The notes beneath the pieces were generated by a model. The model was given only the letters and a program-made list of their open reading frames with translations. It did no database searches and was not told where the DNA came from. A stretch of 64,000 nt of DNA from Halomonas jincaotanensis (lineage in GTDB: Bacteria; Pseudomonadota; Gammaproteobacteria; Pseudomonadales; Halomonadaceae): positions 62,001-126,000 of the forward strand of contig NZ_JAHCLU010000004.1 in the NCBI RefSeq assembly GCF_018448785.1, written 5' to 3'. The stretch's first letter is position 1; every line of letters begins with the position of its first letter. The position numbers and the translations under genes were made by a program. Below are positions 30,482 to 40,341 of this stretch, piece after piece.

Positions 30482-30933
30482 GGCCGCACCATGCGACCCG
30501 TCTGGGCGAGGTGGTCATCGATCGTCCGGTAACGCTTGAGCTGCTCGCGCAGCACCAACACCTCGGCACGCAGAGCAGCGTTCTGCTCTTCCAGCGCCTT
30601 CACGCGCTGCTCGCTGCGGCTGTTGATCGTGACAATGCGCCGGCCTACCGACGCTGAGGCCGCCTCATCTTGCGTTTGCGGCGGCCTCTCCCCCTTACCT
30701 GGGGGAAGGGTGCCCTCTGCGCGCAGACGCGCTTCCAGCACCTCCAGGGCGGTTTTCACCGCCGGGTTCTGGCGTAGCACGGACTTGGCAAAGCCACACT
30801 CTGCGGCGACCTCGGTGCGGTTAAGCTGGCCTTGACGGATGTAGTCGGCCCAGTCGCCGGCAGCTTCTCGCTCTGCCGACCATGACGCAAACCGTTTCAG
30901 GTTCTCAGCCGCGAGTTGCTTTCCGTTAGCCAT
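30478..30933 (-). CDS. Small HTH/coiled-coil protein of the GMT operon (VPA1267-like)
   Basis: A 151-residue protein starting MANGKQLAAENLKRFASWSA, with AAGGA seven bases upstream; a GTG 15 bases earlier is a weaker start. Residues 40-65 (LNRTEVAAECGFAKSVLRQN) look like a helix-turn-helix. A charged, Pro-rich linker leads to a C-terminal coiled coil (RVKALEEQNAALRAEVLVLR). It lies between gmtX and the helicase gene, overlapping the latter by four bases. From memory its size and place match proteins named VPA1267 family in Vibrio GMT islands; this was not checked. The layout also recalls TnpC of Tn554. Confidence 0.65.
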   Translation of the reverse strand: MANGKQLAAENLKRFASWSAEREAAGDWADYIRQGQLNRTEVAAECGFAKSVLRQNPAVKTALEVLEARLRAEGTLPPGKGERPPQTQDEAASASVGRRIVTINSRSEQRVKALEEQNAALRAEVLVLREQLKRYRTIDDHLAQTGRMVRP

Positions 30934-30989
30934 ACTCGTGTCCTTCACTTCGCGGCAGCCCGGCTGCGCTTCGATGGTAGCTACGCCAA

Positions 30990-31670
30990 TTACGCATCGG
31001 CATCCACCTCGCCCACCAGCTTACGTAGCCCCGTCATGAACCCACGGGGAAACACCTCCTCCCCAAGCTCGTTTTTCACTTGTCCCGCTTGCGTGACCAG
31101 CCACCCCTGACGTTCGATACATTCATCGGAAGCGGCGAACCGCAGCGCCTTGATCTCGTTATCCGAGACGATGCCCTTGAGCGAAGGCAGAAGCTCAATC
31201 GAGGGTTCGGCTTGGGCCTCAAAATTCCTAACTGGCCTCCTGTCGATCACGACCTCGGCCTGGTTCTTGAGAATATTGAGCTGGGTACGATAGCGGTTGC
31301 GCTCGGCGATGATCTGCCCGAACAGCACCCGCAGTGCGGGATCGGGAATGCGCTCAAGCAGTTGATTGTCTTGCGGCACCCGGCGGGATCGGCTCTGCCT
31401 GCTAAGGGGCTTTTTGGTGGTGGTCTTGGCCTTCGCCGCCCATGCCTCGATCAGATCGCGGTAGTGTTTGTTGGCCGTCGCCCGGATGGACTCGTAGCCG
31501 ATACCCCCGTCTTCTGCCGAAAGTCGACCGATGGCGGTGATCGAGAAGTCGCGTTCGCCGCGCTCGTAGTACTCGCGCAAGGTTTCGTTGAGCTTATCGA
31601 GCGACTGCTGTGTCTTTTTCGTCTTGCCGTCCTTGAGGCCTTCGAGGATTACCCCGATATCGATTTCCAT
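30990..31670 (-). CDS. gmtX: Gamma-mobile-trio protein GmtX (candidate)
   Basis: A 226-residue, highly charged protein. The N-terminal half (residues 5-75, with FSITAIGRLSAEDGGIGYES and HYRDLIEAWAAKA) looks like a DNA-binding helix-turn-helix with a following helix. The middle is basic (TTTKKPLSRQSRSRRVP) and a helical segment follows. It shows none of the recombinase residues. Its ATG shares one base with the gmtZ stop, so the two are coupled. The name rests on order and size in the gmtY-gmtZ-gmtX trio, recalled and not searched. Confidence 0.65.
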   Translation of the reverse strand: MEIDIGVILEGLKDGKTKKTQQSLDKLNETLREYYERGERDFSITAIGRLSAEDGGIGYESIRATANKHYRDLIEAWAAKAKTTTKKPLSRQSRSRRVPQDNQLLERIPDPALRVLFGQIIAERNRYRTQLNILKNQAEVVIDRRPVRNFEAQAEPSIELLPSLKGIVSDNEIKALRFAASDECIERQGWLVTQAGQVKNELGEEVFPRGFMTGLRKLVGEVDADA

Positions 31671-34309
31671 CAGGTGATCTCCTCAAGTTCAATCAGCCCA
31701 TGCTTGAGGCTCGAAAGCGCCATCGGAGCGGCTATCTGCATTTGTTCAAGACCTATGTTCAGAAGACTATCGTCCTTCAGGTACTCTTGAGCTTCGATGT
31801 AATTCGCCGCGATTCGATAACCTTCCATTTTGTCGTCTGGGTACGCGATCTTAGCCATTTTTCGAAGCAGTGCGTTTGCGGCGATCAACTGCGCCCGCTC
31901 GTCCATTTCCATCAATATCGGATCATATCCTTTCTGCATCATCATCCGGCTGAGCTGTCGCGTTCGCTTTTCGATCGCTGGTGTCTTGCGTAGGTCGTCC
32001 AGTAAGTCAGGATAGAACTCAGCGTCTTCGCATAGTAGTGACAAGTGCAGTAATTCGGATTTTGTCTCAATGAAGCGCATGCTTACAGCTAGATCTTGAG
32101 GCGAGCCCACCGCTATGAGCTTCTGGCTCTCGTCGCCCTCTCCACGCTGGTTTTCGATATCCATCAAGCGCTGGATCAGATTGAAGCATTCGATGTAATC
32201 CTTGGCGTACTCGTCGGACTCCACACGTTGCTTTTCGTATCGCCTCTCAAGCACCTGAAGTTCATCGTGTTTGGTGAACAGAGACCCTTCTTCCTCCGCG
32301 AAGAAAAGCTCATCCTTCAAGGCTTCCAGCTCGCCCTCGATCTCCACTGACAGACTTGCCGCCTGATGAGCCTTGTAACTGATTTGGTTGAATTGGCTGT
32401 TCAGCGCGGGCAGGTAGCTGGCGTCGGTAATGAACCAACGGCAACGAATACAGTTTTCTGGTCCATGAGGAACTGGCAAATAAGTACGATGATGAAATCT
32501 CTGTGAATCCCCTATGGCCGGGCCGCCGTTCCAGCAGCCCCCCAGCGTGCTGAGTTCATCCGACCGGACGGTGTTGCCTCCGACCAGGCACAATCCTCCC
32601 GAGCGGTGCTCCCAGCCAATCGGGTTACGGTTGACCAAGGCTGCTTGAACCGATTCTTCGCTGTTGTAGACGGTGCGACATTGGATTTGGGAAAGCTCGG
32701 CGTCCTTTAGGAAAGTTCGGATCGAGGCTTCGGACTTGGCTTCCAACGCATCATGGGCTTCCTGCATTTTTGCCGCCATGACTGAGGGCGTGATCTTGTT
32801 GTAGTAGATCGTCATTAGCAGGCGCGTGTGCCCCGCCAACAACTTGGAAATGACCGGAAGGGGCAGGGCAGTATCCATTGTGTAGGCAGTGATAAGCGAT
32901 ACCCGGAGACTATGGAGAGGAAATAAAGTTTTGACTTTTTCCATGTTAGGCGTTTCTTCCGAATAGCCCTCCACTAATTTCAGTGCGCTACCGTCACTTA
33001 GCTCAATGCCTGTTGCCTTCAAGTTCTTCTCCAGCTGGAACAGTAGCTGATACCACGAGCTCAGGACGGGCTTTTCATAAACTGGTTTTTTTCGGTCTTC
33101 AATATTTCTTGCGCTGGCGTGTCGAAATAAAAAGCAAAAATCACCCATTGCTTTAAGTGCGGTTTTGCTCACGACGCGCTTGGTATGTTTTCTATCCAGT
33201 TCGACAGCACTCACCGGCCCGGTGATAGGGTTGTACTTCTCTTGCCAATTGCGAAGCTTATTAAGCCAATACAACAGCTCCTCATGCTGCCAGGGAATTG
33301 TGTACCCGCGATCTAGTTCACCCCTGTTTTGATCAGCTGTTTTGTTGGTAGATACGTAGAGACCGGTGGCATAGGTCTCTGTCATCGCGTCATGGGTGCG
33401 GCGGAAAATGCCCTTGGCGTAGGGGCGCTTTTTATTACCGTATGCGAAGGCATGCGGATTCAGTGCCCAGCGCGCATCATCATAGCGCCAAGTATCCGCC
33501 TCACCGGAATCCAGAAAGCGAACCTGATAGGTGCGGAGCGGAAGGTGCAGTTTCACAAAGAGCACCATGGCCACCACTGGTGACCACATCTGATGCACAG
33601 TGACTTTTTTCATTTTTCGCGTAACGGTAATGGTGCGCCAAACGCAGTCAGGATCGTCGTGATCGATAATGCTGGGGTCAACCTCAAACCAAGAGGTAAA
33701 CACATTCTCTTGCGCCCATGACCAGTGCTGGAAATGCCGACCACTCCAAGGTATGCATTGCCCATTTGCATTTCGTGAGCTCTCTTTCACGCCGCCAGCC
33801 GAATAAGGGCACACAATTTCCCGCAACTGCTGAATGTATCTGTAAGGCAGCGGGTTCCTGACCGTCTCCTGCGTAGAAGTGATCTTTAATATTCGCGTAA
33901 AAGGATTAGAGACAATGGGTCGTGCTATACCGTGATCATCCTCAGCGCAATAATGTTGATCGATAATGTAATCAATAAAAGCAATCACTTGAACCACATG
34001 ATCCGCTTGTGATGCTTGGCTCCTGACGCCGGCAGTCCGGATCGCTTCGACAAACTCCTCAGTGGAAGCTTTGTGCTCATCTCTCCCTCTTAAAAAACTT
34101 AAAGGGTCTTTGGTATTGAAAACCTTGCGGATTAGGTAAGTTTCAAAGAAGTGCCTTAACGCATCCAGCCTATGGTGAATGCCAGTATCCTGAGTTGCCA
34201 TCCACTCGGCGGCATACTGCTGCCATTGCAGCCAGTCTTCGCCATGCATCTGAGTGAGCCAGGACAATGTCAGATCTGACGAACGTCCATAATTTTGTAT
34301 TTTTGCCAT
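31670..34309 (-). CDS. gmtZ: Gamma-mobile-trio integrase GmtZ (candidate), a large tyrosine recombinase
   Basis: An 879-residue protein. A full tyrosine recombinase set can be read: R259 in KLHLPLRTYQVR, H466 and R469 in PLHSLRVS, H494 in LAGHTRL and the nucleophile candidates Y502/Y503 in TIYYNK. An N-terminal helical region (1-150) may be the core-binding domain. A C-terminal extension carries cysteines in GGLCLVGG, GGCWNGG and NCIRCRW, a possible zinc site, and then a long charged coiled-coil region. It starts one base after the gmtY stop and overlaps gmtX by one base. Two large tyrosine recombinases in tandem recall TnpA-TnpB of Tn554. Confidence 0.75.
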   Translation of the reverse strand: MAKIQNYGRSSDLTLSWLTQMHGEDWLQWQQYAAEWMATQDTGIHHRLDALRHFFETYLIRKVFNTKDPLSFLRGRDEHKASTEEFVEAIRTAGVRSQASQADHVVQVIAFIDYIIDQHYCAEDDHGIARPIVSNPFTRILKITSTQETVRNPLPYRYIQQLREIVCPYSAGGVKESSRNANGQCIPWSGRHFQHWSWAQENVFTSWFEVDPSIIDHDDPDCVWRTITVTRKMKKVTVHQMWSPVVAMVLFVKLHLPLRTYQVRFLDSGEADTWRYDDARWALNPHAFAYGNKKRPYAKGIFRRTHDAMTETYATGLYVSTNKTADQNRGELDRGYTIPWQHEELLYWLNKLRNWQEKYNPITGPVSAVELDRKHTKRVVSKTALKAMGDFCFLFRHASARNIEDRKKPVYEKPVLSSWYQLLFQLEKNLKATGIELSDGSALKLVEGYSEETPNMEKVKTLFPLHSLRVSLITAYTMDTALPLPVISKLLAGHTRLLMTIYYNKITPSVMAAKMQEAHDALEAKSEASIRTFLKDAELSQIQCRTVYNSEESVQAALVNRNPIGWEHRSGGLCLVGGNTVRSDELSTLGGCWNGGPAIGDSQRFHHRTYLPVPHGPENCIRCRWFITDASYLPALNSQFNQISYKAHQAASLSVEIEGELEALKDELFFAEEEGSLFTKHDELQVLERRYEKQRVESDEYAKDYIECFNLIQRLMDIENQRGEGDESQKLIAVGSPQDLAVSMRFIETKSELLHLSLLCEDAEFYPDLLDDLRKTPAIEKRTRQLSRMMMQKGYDPILMEMDERAQLIAANALLRKMAKIAYPDDKMEGYRIAANYIEAQEYLKDDSLLNIGLEQMQIAAPMALSSLKHGLIELEEIT

Positions 34310-34310
34310 C

Positions 34311-35795
34311 TTATACGCTTCTCAGTTTCGGTTGCTTGCCGGTATAAAGCCCCTGCGGATCGATATCGCCAAAGCCGTGCTCTACCAAGGATTTCCAGTC
34401 CATGTTCGTCGCCTTGGTACTGGACTGAGCTAGTTGCTGGTTTATGCCCGACTGTTCTAGTTGCTCGGTGGCCGAATTGAGCATGTCCGAAACATGCTTG
34501 GTACCAGGCAAGGTATATCTGACCTGCGATTCCAAAGAGGCATGGTGAAGGCATTTCTTAATGACCAGCGGGTCGAGACCTGCCAAGGTCAAGCGCCGAC
34601 CGTAGTTATGTCGATGTCCATGGGGGTCAAGACCATCGGCTTTGTTCGGCTCCAAGCCTATGCGGCGTAATGCAGCTGCATAGTTCTGATTAAAGGCGTT
34701 GATCGTGTAGGGGTTCCCGAAAGCCTTACTGTCGAAACTTATGAACGCGTAGGGATGGTGCGCATCTGCCGATGCTCGGTACTTCAGATATGTTTTCCAT
34801 AAGCTCATAAAAAGCTGGGCAAAGTCAGTGGGAAACCATTGAGCAATGAGATAGCCGTCATTGTGGTCGACCAGCCTCGATTTCCAGCCTAAAAACTGCG
34901 TACTTGTCATATCGCAACGCGGCATGCGCCCGTATTTTTCATAGAGATACGCTTTTCGAGTTCTGTCACCCTGGCGGTTTTTCCATCCATCAGGAGCCAC
35001 GCCTTCGCGCTCACTGTAGATGCGCACAATGGCTTTGCTGGGGTCCTCGGGTTTTTCAAAGACATCAGTAACCCACAGCAGCATGGCCTCGCTAATCCTC
35101 AATCCTGCGCCGTGTATCAAAAGAAGAATTAGCTTGTCTCGCAGGGCGACCCGGGGATCTTTCGCGCCGCCTATGCCTTGTGTGAAGAAGGCTTCGAACT
35201 TGGCATTGGGAAAAGCAATCGCATCATCTTCCGTCCTCATCAGAAGAGTACGACCCTTGATGCTTCGTGCCCGTTTGACAGTAGTGCTGATGGACTTGTC
35301 TTTGATGTGACCCAAGAAGTCGTTCTGATTGCACCGAAACCACGCGGCATAATTCAGTCGCTCTTCATGGGGCGATGCTTTTCGCAACGGGTTCAAGGGC
35401 GTGGTGCCTTGTTTAGTGGCAAGCCATTCCGTAAACGCTGAGAGTGCGTCGATGCGCTCTTTCACTGTCGTTTCTGAGGCAGGTACCCAAAACAGGCCGG
35501 AAGGGTCTAGCCCCGATTCAGAAGTCGTCCCGCTATAGAGTCGCCTGACGAACGTCTGAAACATCTGCTCGGGGTCGGTGAACGCTTCGGTGTTCGCTTC
35601 CAAGTACTCGAGAAGCATGGCAACCGACCGAACGACTTTATTCATCATCGACTTTGATCGTCCATTCGCGTGCAGGATCAGCAGGTAGTCGGTTAACGAC
35701 GAAACCTCTCCTTCCGCTGTCATCAGCAGAGGAATCTCGCTGGTGACCCCCGTGTTATCTTCAACGATTTTGCCAATCACTCTGACCGAGACCAT
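34311..35795 (-). CDS. gmtY: Gamma-mobile-trio recombinase GmtY (candidate), tyrosine recombinase
   Basis: A 494-residue site-specific recombinase and first gene of the operon. The catalytic residues are complete: R233 in HGAGLRISEAMLL, H392 and R395 in DPHGHRHNYGRR, H418 in CLHHASLES and Y427 in QVRYTLP. The N-terminal SAM-like core-binding domain covers roughly 30-150. The ribosome binding site AAGGA lies inside the candidate right-end repeat, so the element end and the gene start coincide. Its promoter, if it lies upstream, would be in the AT-rich flank at 35812-35850. Confidence 0.8.
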   Translation of the reverse strand: MVSVRVIGKIVEDNTGVTSEIPLLMTAEGEVSSLTDYLLILHANGRSKSMMNKVVRSVAMLLEYLEANTEAFTDPEQMFQTFVRRLYSGTTSESGLDPSGLFWVPASETTVKERIDALSAFTEWLATKQGTTPLNPLRKASPHEERLNYAAWFRCNQNDFLGHIKDKSISTTVKRARSIKGRTLLMRTEDDAIAFPNAKFEAFFTQGIGGAKDPRVALRDKLILLLIHGAGLRISEAMLLWVTDVFEKPEDPSKAIVRIYSEREGVAPDGWKNRQGDRTRKAYLYEKYGRMPRCDMTSTQFLGWKSRLVDHNDGYLIAQWFPTDFAQLFMSLWKTYLKYRASADAHHPYAFISFDSKAFGNPYTINAFNQNYAAALRRIGLEPNKADGLDPHGHRHNYGRRLTLAGLDPLVIKKCLHHASLESQVRYTLPGTKHVSDMLNSATEQLEQSGINQQLAQSSTKATNMDWKSLVEHGFGDIDPQGLYTGKQPKLRSV

Positions 35796-35799
35796 ACCC

Positions 35800-35811
35800 T
35801 TTTCCTTACGC
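35800..35811. repeat. Candidate right end repeat of the island
   Basis: Second copy of TTTTCCTTACGC (see 21349-21360), in direct orientation, four bases upstream of the gmtY start codon. Read on the minus strand it supplies the AAGGA ribosome binding site of gmtY. Confidence 0.4.
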
Positions 35812-35855
35812 TCTTTACATGCTTTATACTATAGGAATATCTTAATAGATAGCCC

Positions 35856-35879
35856 AAAAAAGCCACCCGAAGGTGGCTA
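35856..35879 (-). terminator. Rho-independent terminator of the dap operon
   Basis: On the minus strand AGCCACC-TTCG-GGTGGCT is followed by TTTTTT. The stem is perfect and the loop is the stable TTCG type. It stops transcripts coming from the dapD-dapE side, about 80 bases past the last gene, and shields the island from read-through. Confidence 0.85.
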
Positions 35880-35958
35880 ATTATCAAAATTACACACATT
35901 TATGTGCTACATGTAACACCTGCGGGGCGCTGTCGTTTCGGGGCTATTGGCCCCGGCG

Positions 35959-36357
35959 TCAACGACCCGAGTCGGGCCAGGTGATCTCTTCCTCCCGGCC
36001 GTCGCTGAAGACTCGCAGGAACCGATCCGGATCATCGCCGGGCTGCCAGCCGCCCAGCGAGCAGCGAACCTCGCAGCCGAGATGGGCGGCGGCGGCTCGG
36101 GCACAGGCGCGATCGGTGTCCCAGGGTGTGTGGGGACTGTCGAACCACAGGCTGGCGAATCCATCGGCGGCCTTTTCCACCAGCATCACCGGGATCTCAT
36201 CGTGGCCGAACCGACCACGCGTACGCCACTGCTGCTTGCCGGCGGGTGCCAGGGTATCAGCCTGGATCGCCACGCGAAGCCAGTCATCCAGGTCGTCTCG
36301 CGAGGCCTTGGCCAGATAGATTTCGATATCGGGGTAGCGCATCGCGTCAGTGGTCAT
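35959..36357 (-). CDS. Uncharacterised 132-residue protein downstream of dapE
   Basis: I do not recognise this protein. It is acidic and soluble, starts MTTDAMRYPDIEIYLAKASR and is rich in Trp and Asp/Glu (DDWLRVAIQ, SLGGWQPGDDPDRF, EEITWPDSGR). It has no obvious catalytic or metal motif and no signal peptide. It lies 7 bases after the dapE stop and before a clear terminator, so it is the last gene of the dap operon. Its GC-rich codon use matches the core genome, not the island. Confidence 0.65.
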   Translation of the reverse strand: MTTDAMRYPDIEIYLAKASRDDLDDWLRVAIQADTLAPAGKQQWRTRGRFGHDEIPVMLVEKAADGFASLWFDSPHTPWDTDRACARAAAAHLGCEVRCSLGGWQPGDDPDRFLRVFSDGREEEITWPDSGR

Positions 36358-36364
36358 GATGGCC

Positions 36365-38543
<2,179 letters not shown>

Positions 38544-38650
38544 GGGGAGGTCCTTTTTTTAAATGAAAAATTTCTAAATTAATATTGTCAGATTAAATAC
38601 GGGAGCACAGAAACGCGATAGGTCGTGTCCGTTGTTGGCGCAGGTGCCCG

Positions 38651-38989
38651 TTAGAGACTGTCGTAATCCCCGTCGCGGTAGCCGACGAGAATCTCTTCGC
38701 CAGTGTCGAGCAAAGGGCGCTTGAGTAGTGTTGGATGGGCCTGCATCAGCTCACGGGCCTTGTTGGCATCGATGTTGGCCTTGTCGTTCTCATCCAAGTT
38801 TCGCCAGGTGGTGCTGCGCTTGTTGAGCAGTGTCATCACCGGGACCCGTTGCAGGAAGTGCTCGAGCAGTGAGGCCGAAAGCCCATCCTCGCGCAGGTCG
38901 TGAATTTGATAAACGATACCCTTTTTGTCCAGGGCCTCGCGTGCCTTGCGGCAGGTCTCACAGCTCTTGATCACGAACAGTGTCGCCAT
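38651..38989 (-). CDS. ArsC/Spx family thioredoxin-fold protein (YffB type)
   Basis: A 112-residue thioredoxin-like protein starting MATLFVIKSCETCRKAREAL, with C10 and C13 and the family segments LLNKRSTTWRN and LLKRPLLDTGEEILVGY. YffB-type members are linked to glutathione-dependent reduction; true arsenate reductase activity is not proven for them. It sits between dapC and dapD, the place it also has in Pseudomonas, and abuts dapC (shared base at the stop/start). Confidence 0.85.
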   Translation of the reverse strand: MATLFVIKSCETCRKAREALDKKGIVYQIHDLREDGLSASLLEHFLQRVPVMTLLNKRSTTWRNLDENDKANIDANKARELMQAHPTLLKRPLLDTGEEILVGYRDGDYDSL

Positions 38990-40215
38990 TACAACCTCCT
39001 CTCGATGAACGAACGGATGCGCCGGGCCGCTTCCACGGTGGTGTCGAGCTCGGCCACCAGCGCCAGGCGGACCCTGCCGGCACCGGGGTTGGTGCTGACC
39101 CGCCCACGGCGGGCGATTCCGTCGTCAGCAGCGGGACGACCCATATAGCTGCCGGGTAACACGCTGACGTTTTCCTTGGCGAACAACTCGCGGGCAAATG
39201 CCTCGTCGTCGCCGCCTGGCACCGCCGGCCACAGGTAGAAGCTCGCCTCGGGGGCGGGGAAGGTCATGACCGGGGCGAGGATGTCGGTCACCGCGGCAAA
39301 GGTCTCGCGGTAGGCGTCACGGTTGGCGCGGACATGGGCTTCGTCGCCCCAGGCGGTGATCGAGGCATGCTGAACCGGCAGCGACATGGCGCAGCCGTGA
39401 TAGGTACGATAGCGCTTGAAGGCGGCGACCAGCGCGGCATCACCGGCGACGAAGCCGGAGCGCAGCCCGGGCAGGTTGGAGCGCTTGGAGAGCGAATGAA
39501 ACACCAGGCAACGCCGGTAGTCGTGGCGCCCCAGGCGCGCGCACGCCTCCAGCAGGCCCGGCGGCGGGGAGGCCTCGTCCAGATAGAGTTCGGAATAGCA
39601 CTCGTCCGAGGCGATGAGAAAGTCATGCTCGTCGGCCAGCTCGATCAGTCGCTCGAGTTCGGCCAGCGGCGTCACCGCCCCGGTGGGGTTGCCCGGCGAG
39701 CAGACAAAGACAATCTGCACCTCGCGCCAGGTCGCGGCGGGGACGGCCTCGATATCCGCACGAAAGCCTGTCTCGGCACGACATTCGAGATATAGCGGCT
39801 TGCCCCCGGCGAGCAGCGTCGCCCCCTCATAGATCTGGTAGAAGGGGTTGGGCACGGCGACTCTCGCCGGTCGATTGCGGTCCAGTGCAGCCTGAACGAA
39901 GGCGAAGATCGCCTCGCGCGTGCCGTTCACCGGCAGCACTTGCGTCGCCGGGTCGAGGCCGTCGAGCCCGAAGCGATGGGTCGCCCAGTCGGCGATGGCG
40001 CCACGCAGTTCCGCCGTGCCGGCGGTGGCCGGATAGCGGGCCATGCCATGACGATGGGCCACCAGTGTCTCGAGCGCCGCTTCGAAGGGCGCGTGCTGCG
40101 GCTCGCCGATGGTCAGCGGGATGTGCGCCAGGTGCTCCGGCGGCGTCACACCGGCCTTCAGCGCCGCGAGCTTCTCGAAAGGGTAGGGCTTGAGGGCGTC
40201 GAGGTCCGGGTTCAT
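38989..40215 (-). CDS. dapC: Succinyldiaminopimelate transaminase
   Basis: A class I PLP aminotransferase of 408 residues that forms N-succinyl-LL-diaminopimelate with glutamate as amino donor. Visible motifs are FVCSPGNPTGAVTPL, ASDECYSELYL and the PLP lysine in HSLSKRSNLPGLRSGF. The start at 40215 (MNPDLDALKPYPFEKL) gives the conserved N-terminus; the frame is open for 41 further codons without homology-like sequence. The operon context with yffB, dapD and dapE identifies it as DapC rather than ArgD. Confidence 0.92.
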   Translation of the reverse strand: MNPDLDALKPYPFEKLAALKAGVTPPEHLAHIPLTIGEPQHAPFEAALETLVAHRHGMARYPATAGTAELRGAIADWATHRFGLDGLDPATQVLPVNGTREAIFAFVQAALDRNRPARVAVPNPFYQIYEGATLLAGGKPLYLECRAETGFRADIEAVPAATWREVQIVFVCSPGNPTGAVTPLAELERLIELADEHDFLIASDECYSELYLDEASPPPGLLEACARLGRHDYRRCLVFHSLSKRSNLPGLRSGFVAGDAALVAAFKRYRTYHGCAMSLPVQHASITAWGDEAHVRANRDAYRETFAAVTDILAPVMTFPAPEASFYLWPAVPGGDDEAFARELFAKENVSVLPGSYMGRPAADDGIARRGRVSTNPGAGRVRLALVAELDTTVEAARRIRSFIERRL

Positions 40216-40341
40216 GGGAGTCCAGGGACGCCCGATCGGCGTCTTTATCGTAGGGAGTGCAACCGTGCGAGTGAGGCGTCGATTATAGGCAAGCCCGGGC
40301 GACGCCTCAATCGCGGACTCGGCGCCCGTCTTTGGCAATGC

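Larger units (their letters stand above)
21349..35811. mobile_element. Gamma-Mobile-Trio (GMT)-type genomic island with defence-like cargo
   Basis: About 14.5 kb separates the core antiporter gene from the core dapE operon. It carries a leftward operon of two tyrosine recombinases, a small DNA-binding-like protein, an HTH/coiled-coil protein and a RecD2-like helicase at its right end, and a serine resolvase at its left end. Between them is a STAND ATPase and a HEPN-like protein. From memory, order and sizes fit gmtY-gmtZ-gmtX plus the accessory genes of GMT islands described in gammaproteobacteria with Vibrio parahaemolyticus as model. There are no conjugation or phage structural genes and no tRNA at the ends. 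Boundaries rest on a 12-bp direct repeat and are tentative. Confidence 0.7.

Noticed and set aside
21349..35811. Prophage or integrative conjugative element
   Set aside because: No capsid, tail, packaging, relaxase or type IV secretion genes and no tRNA gene at either end.
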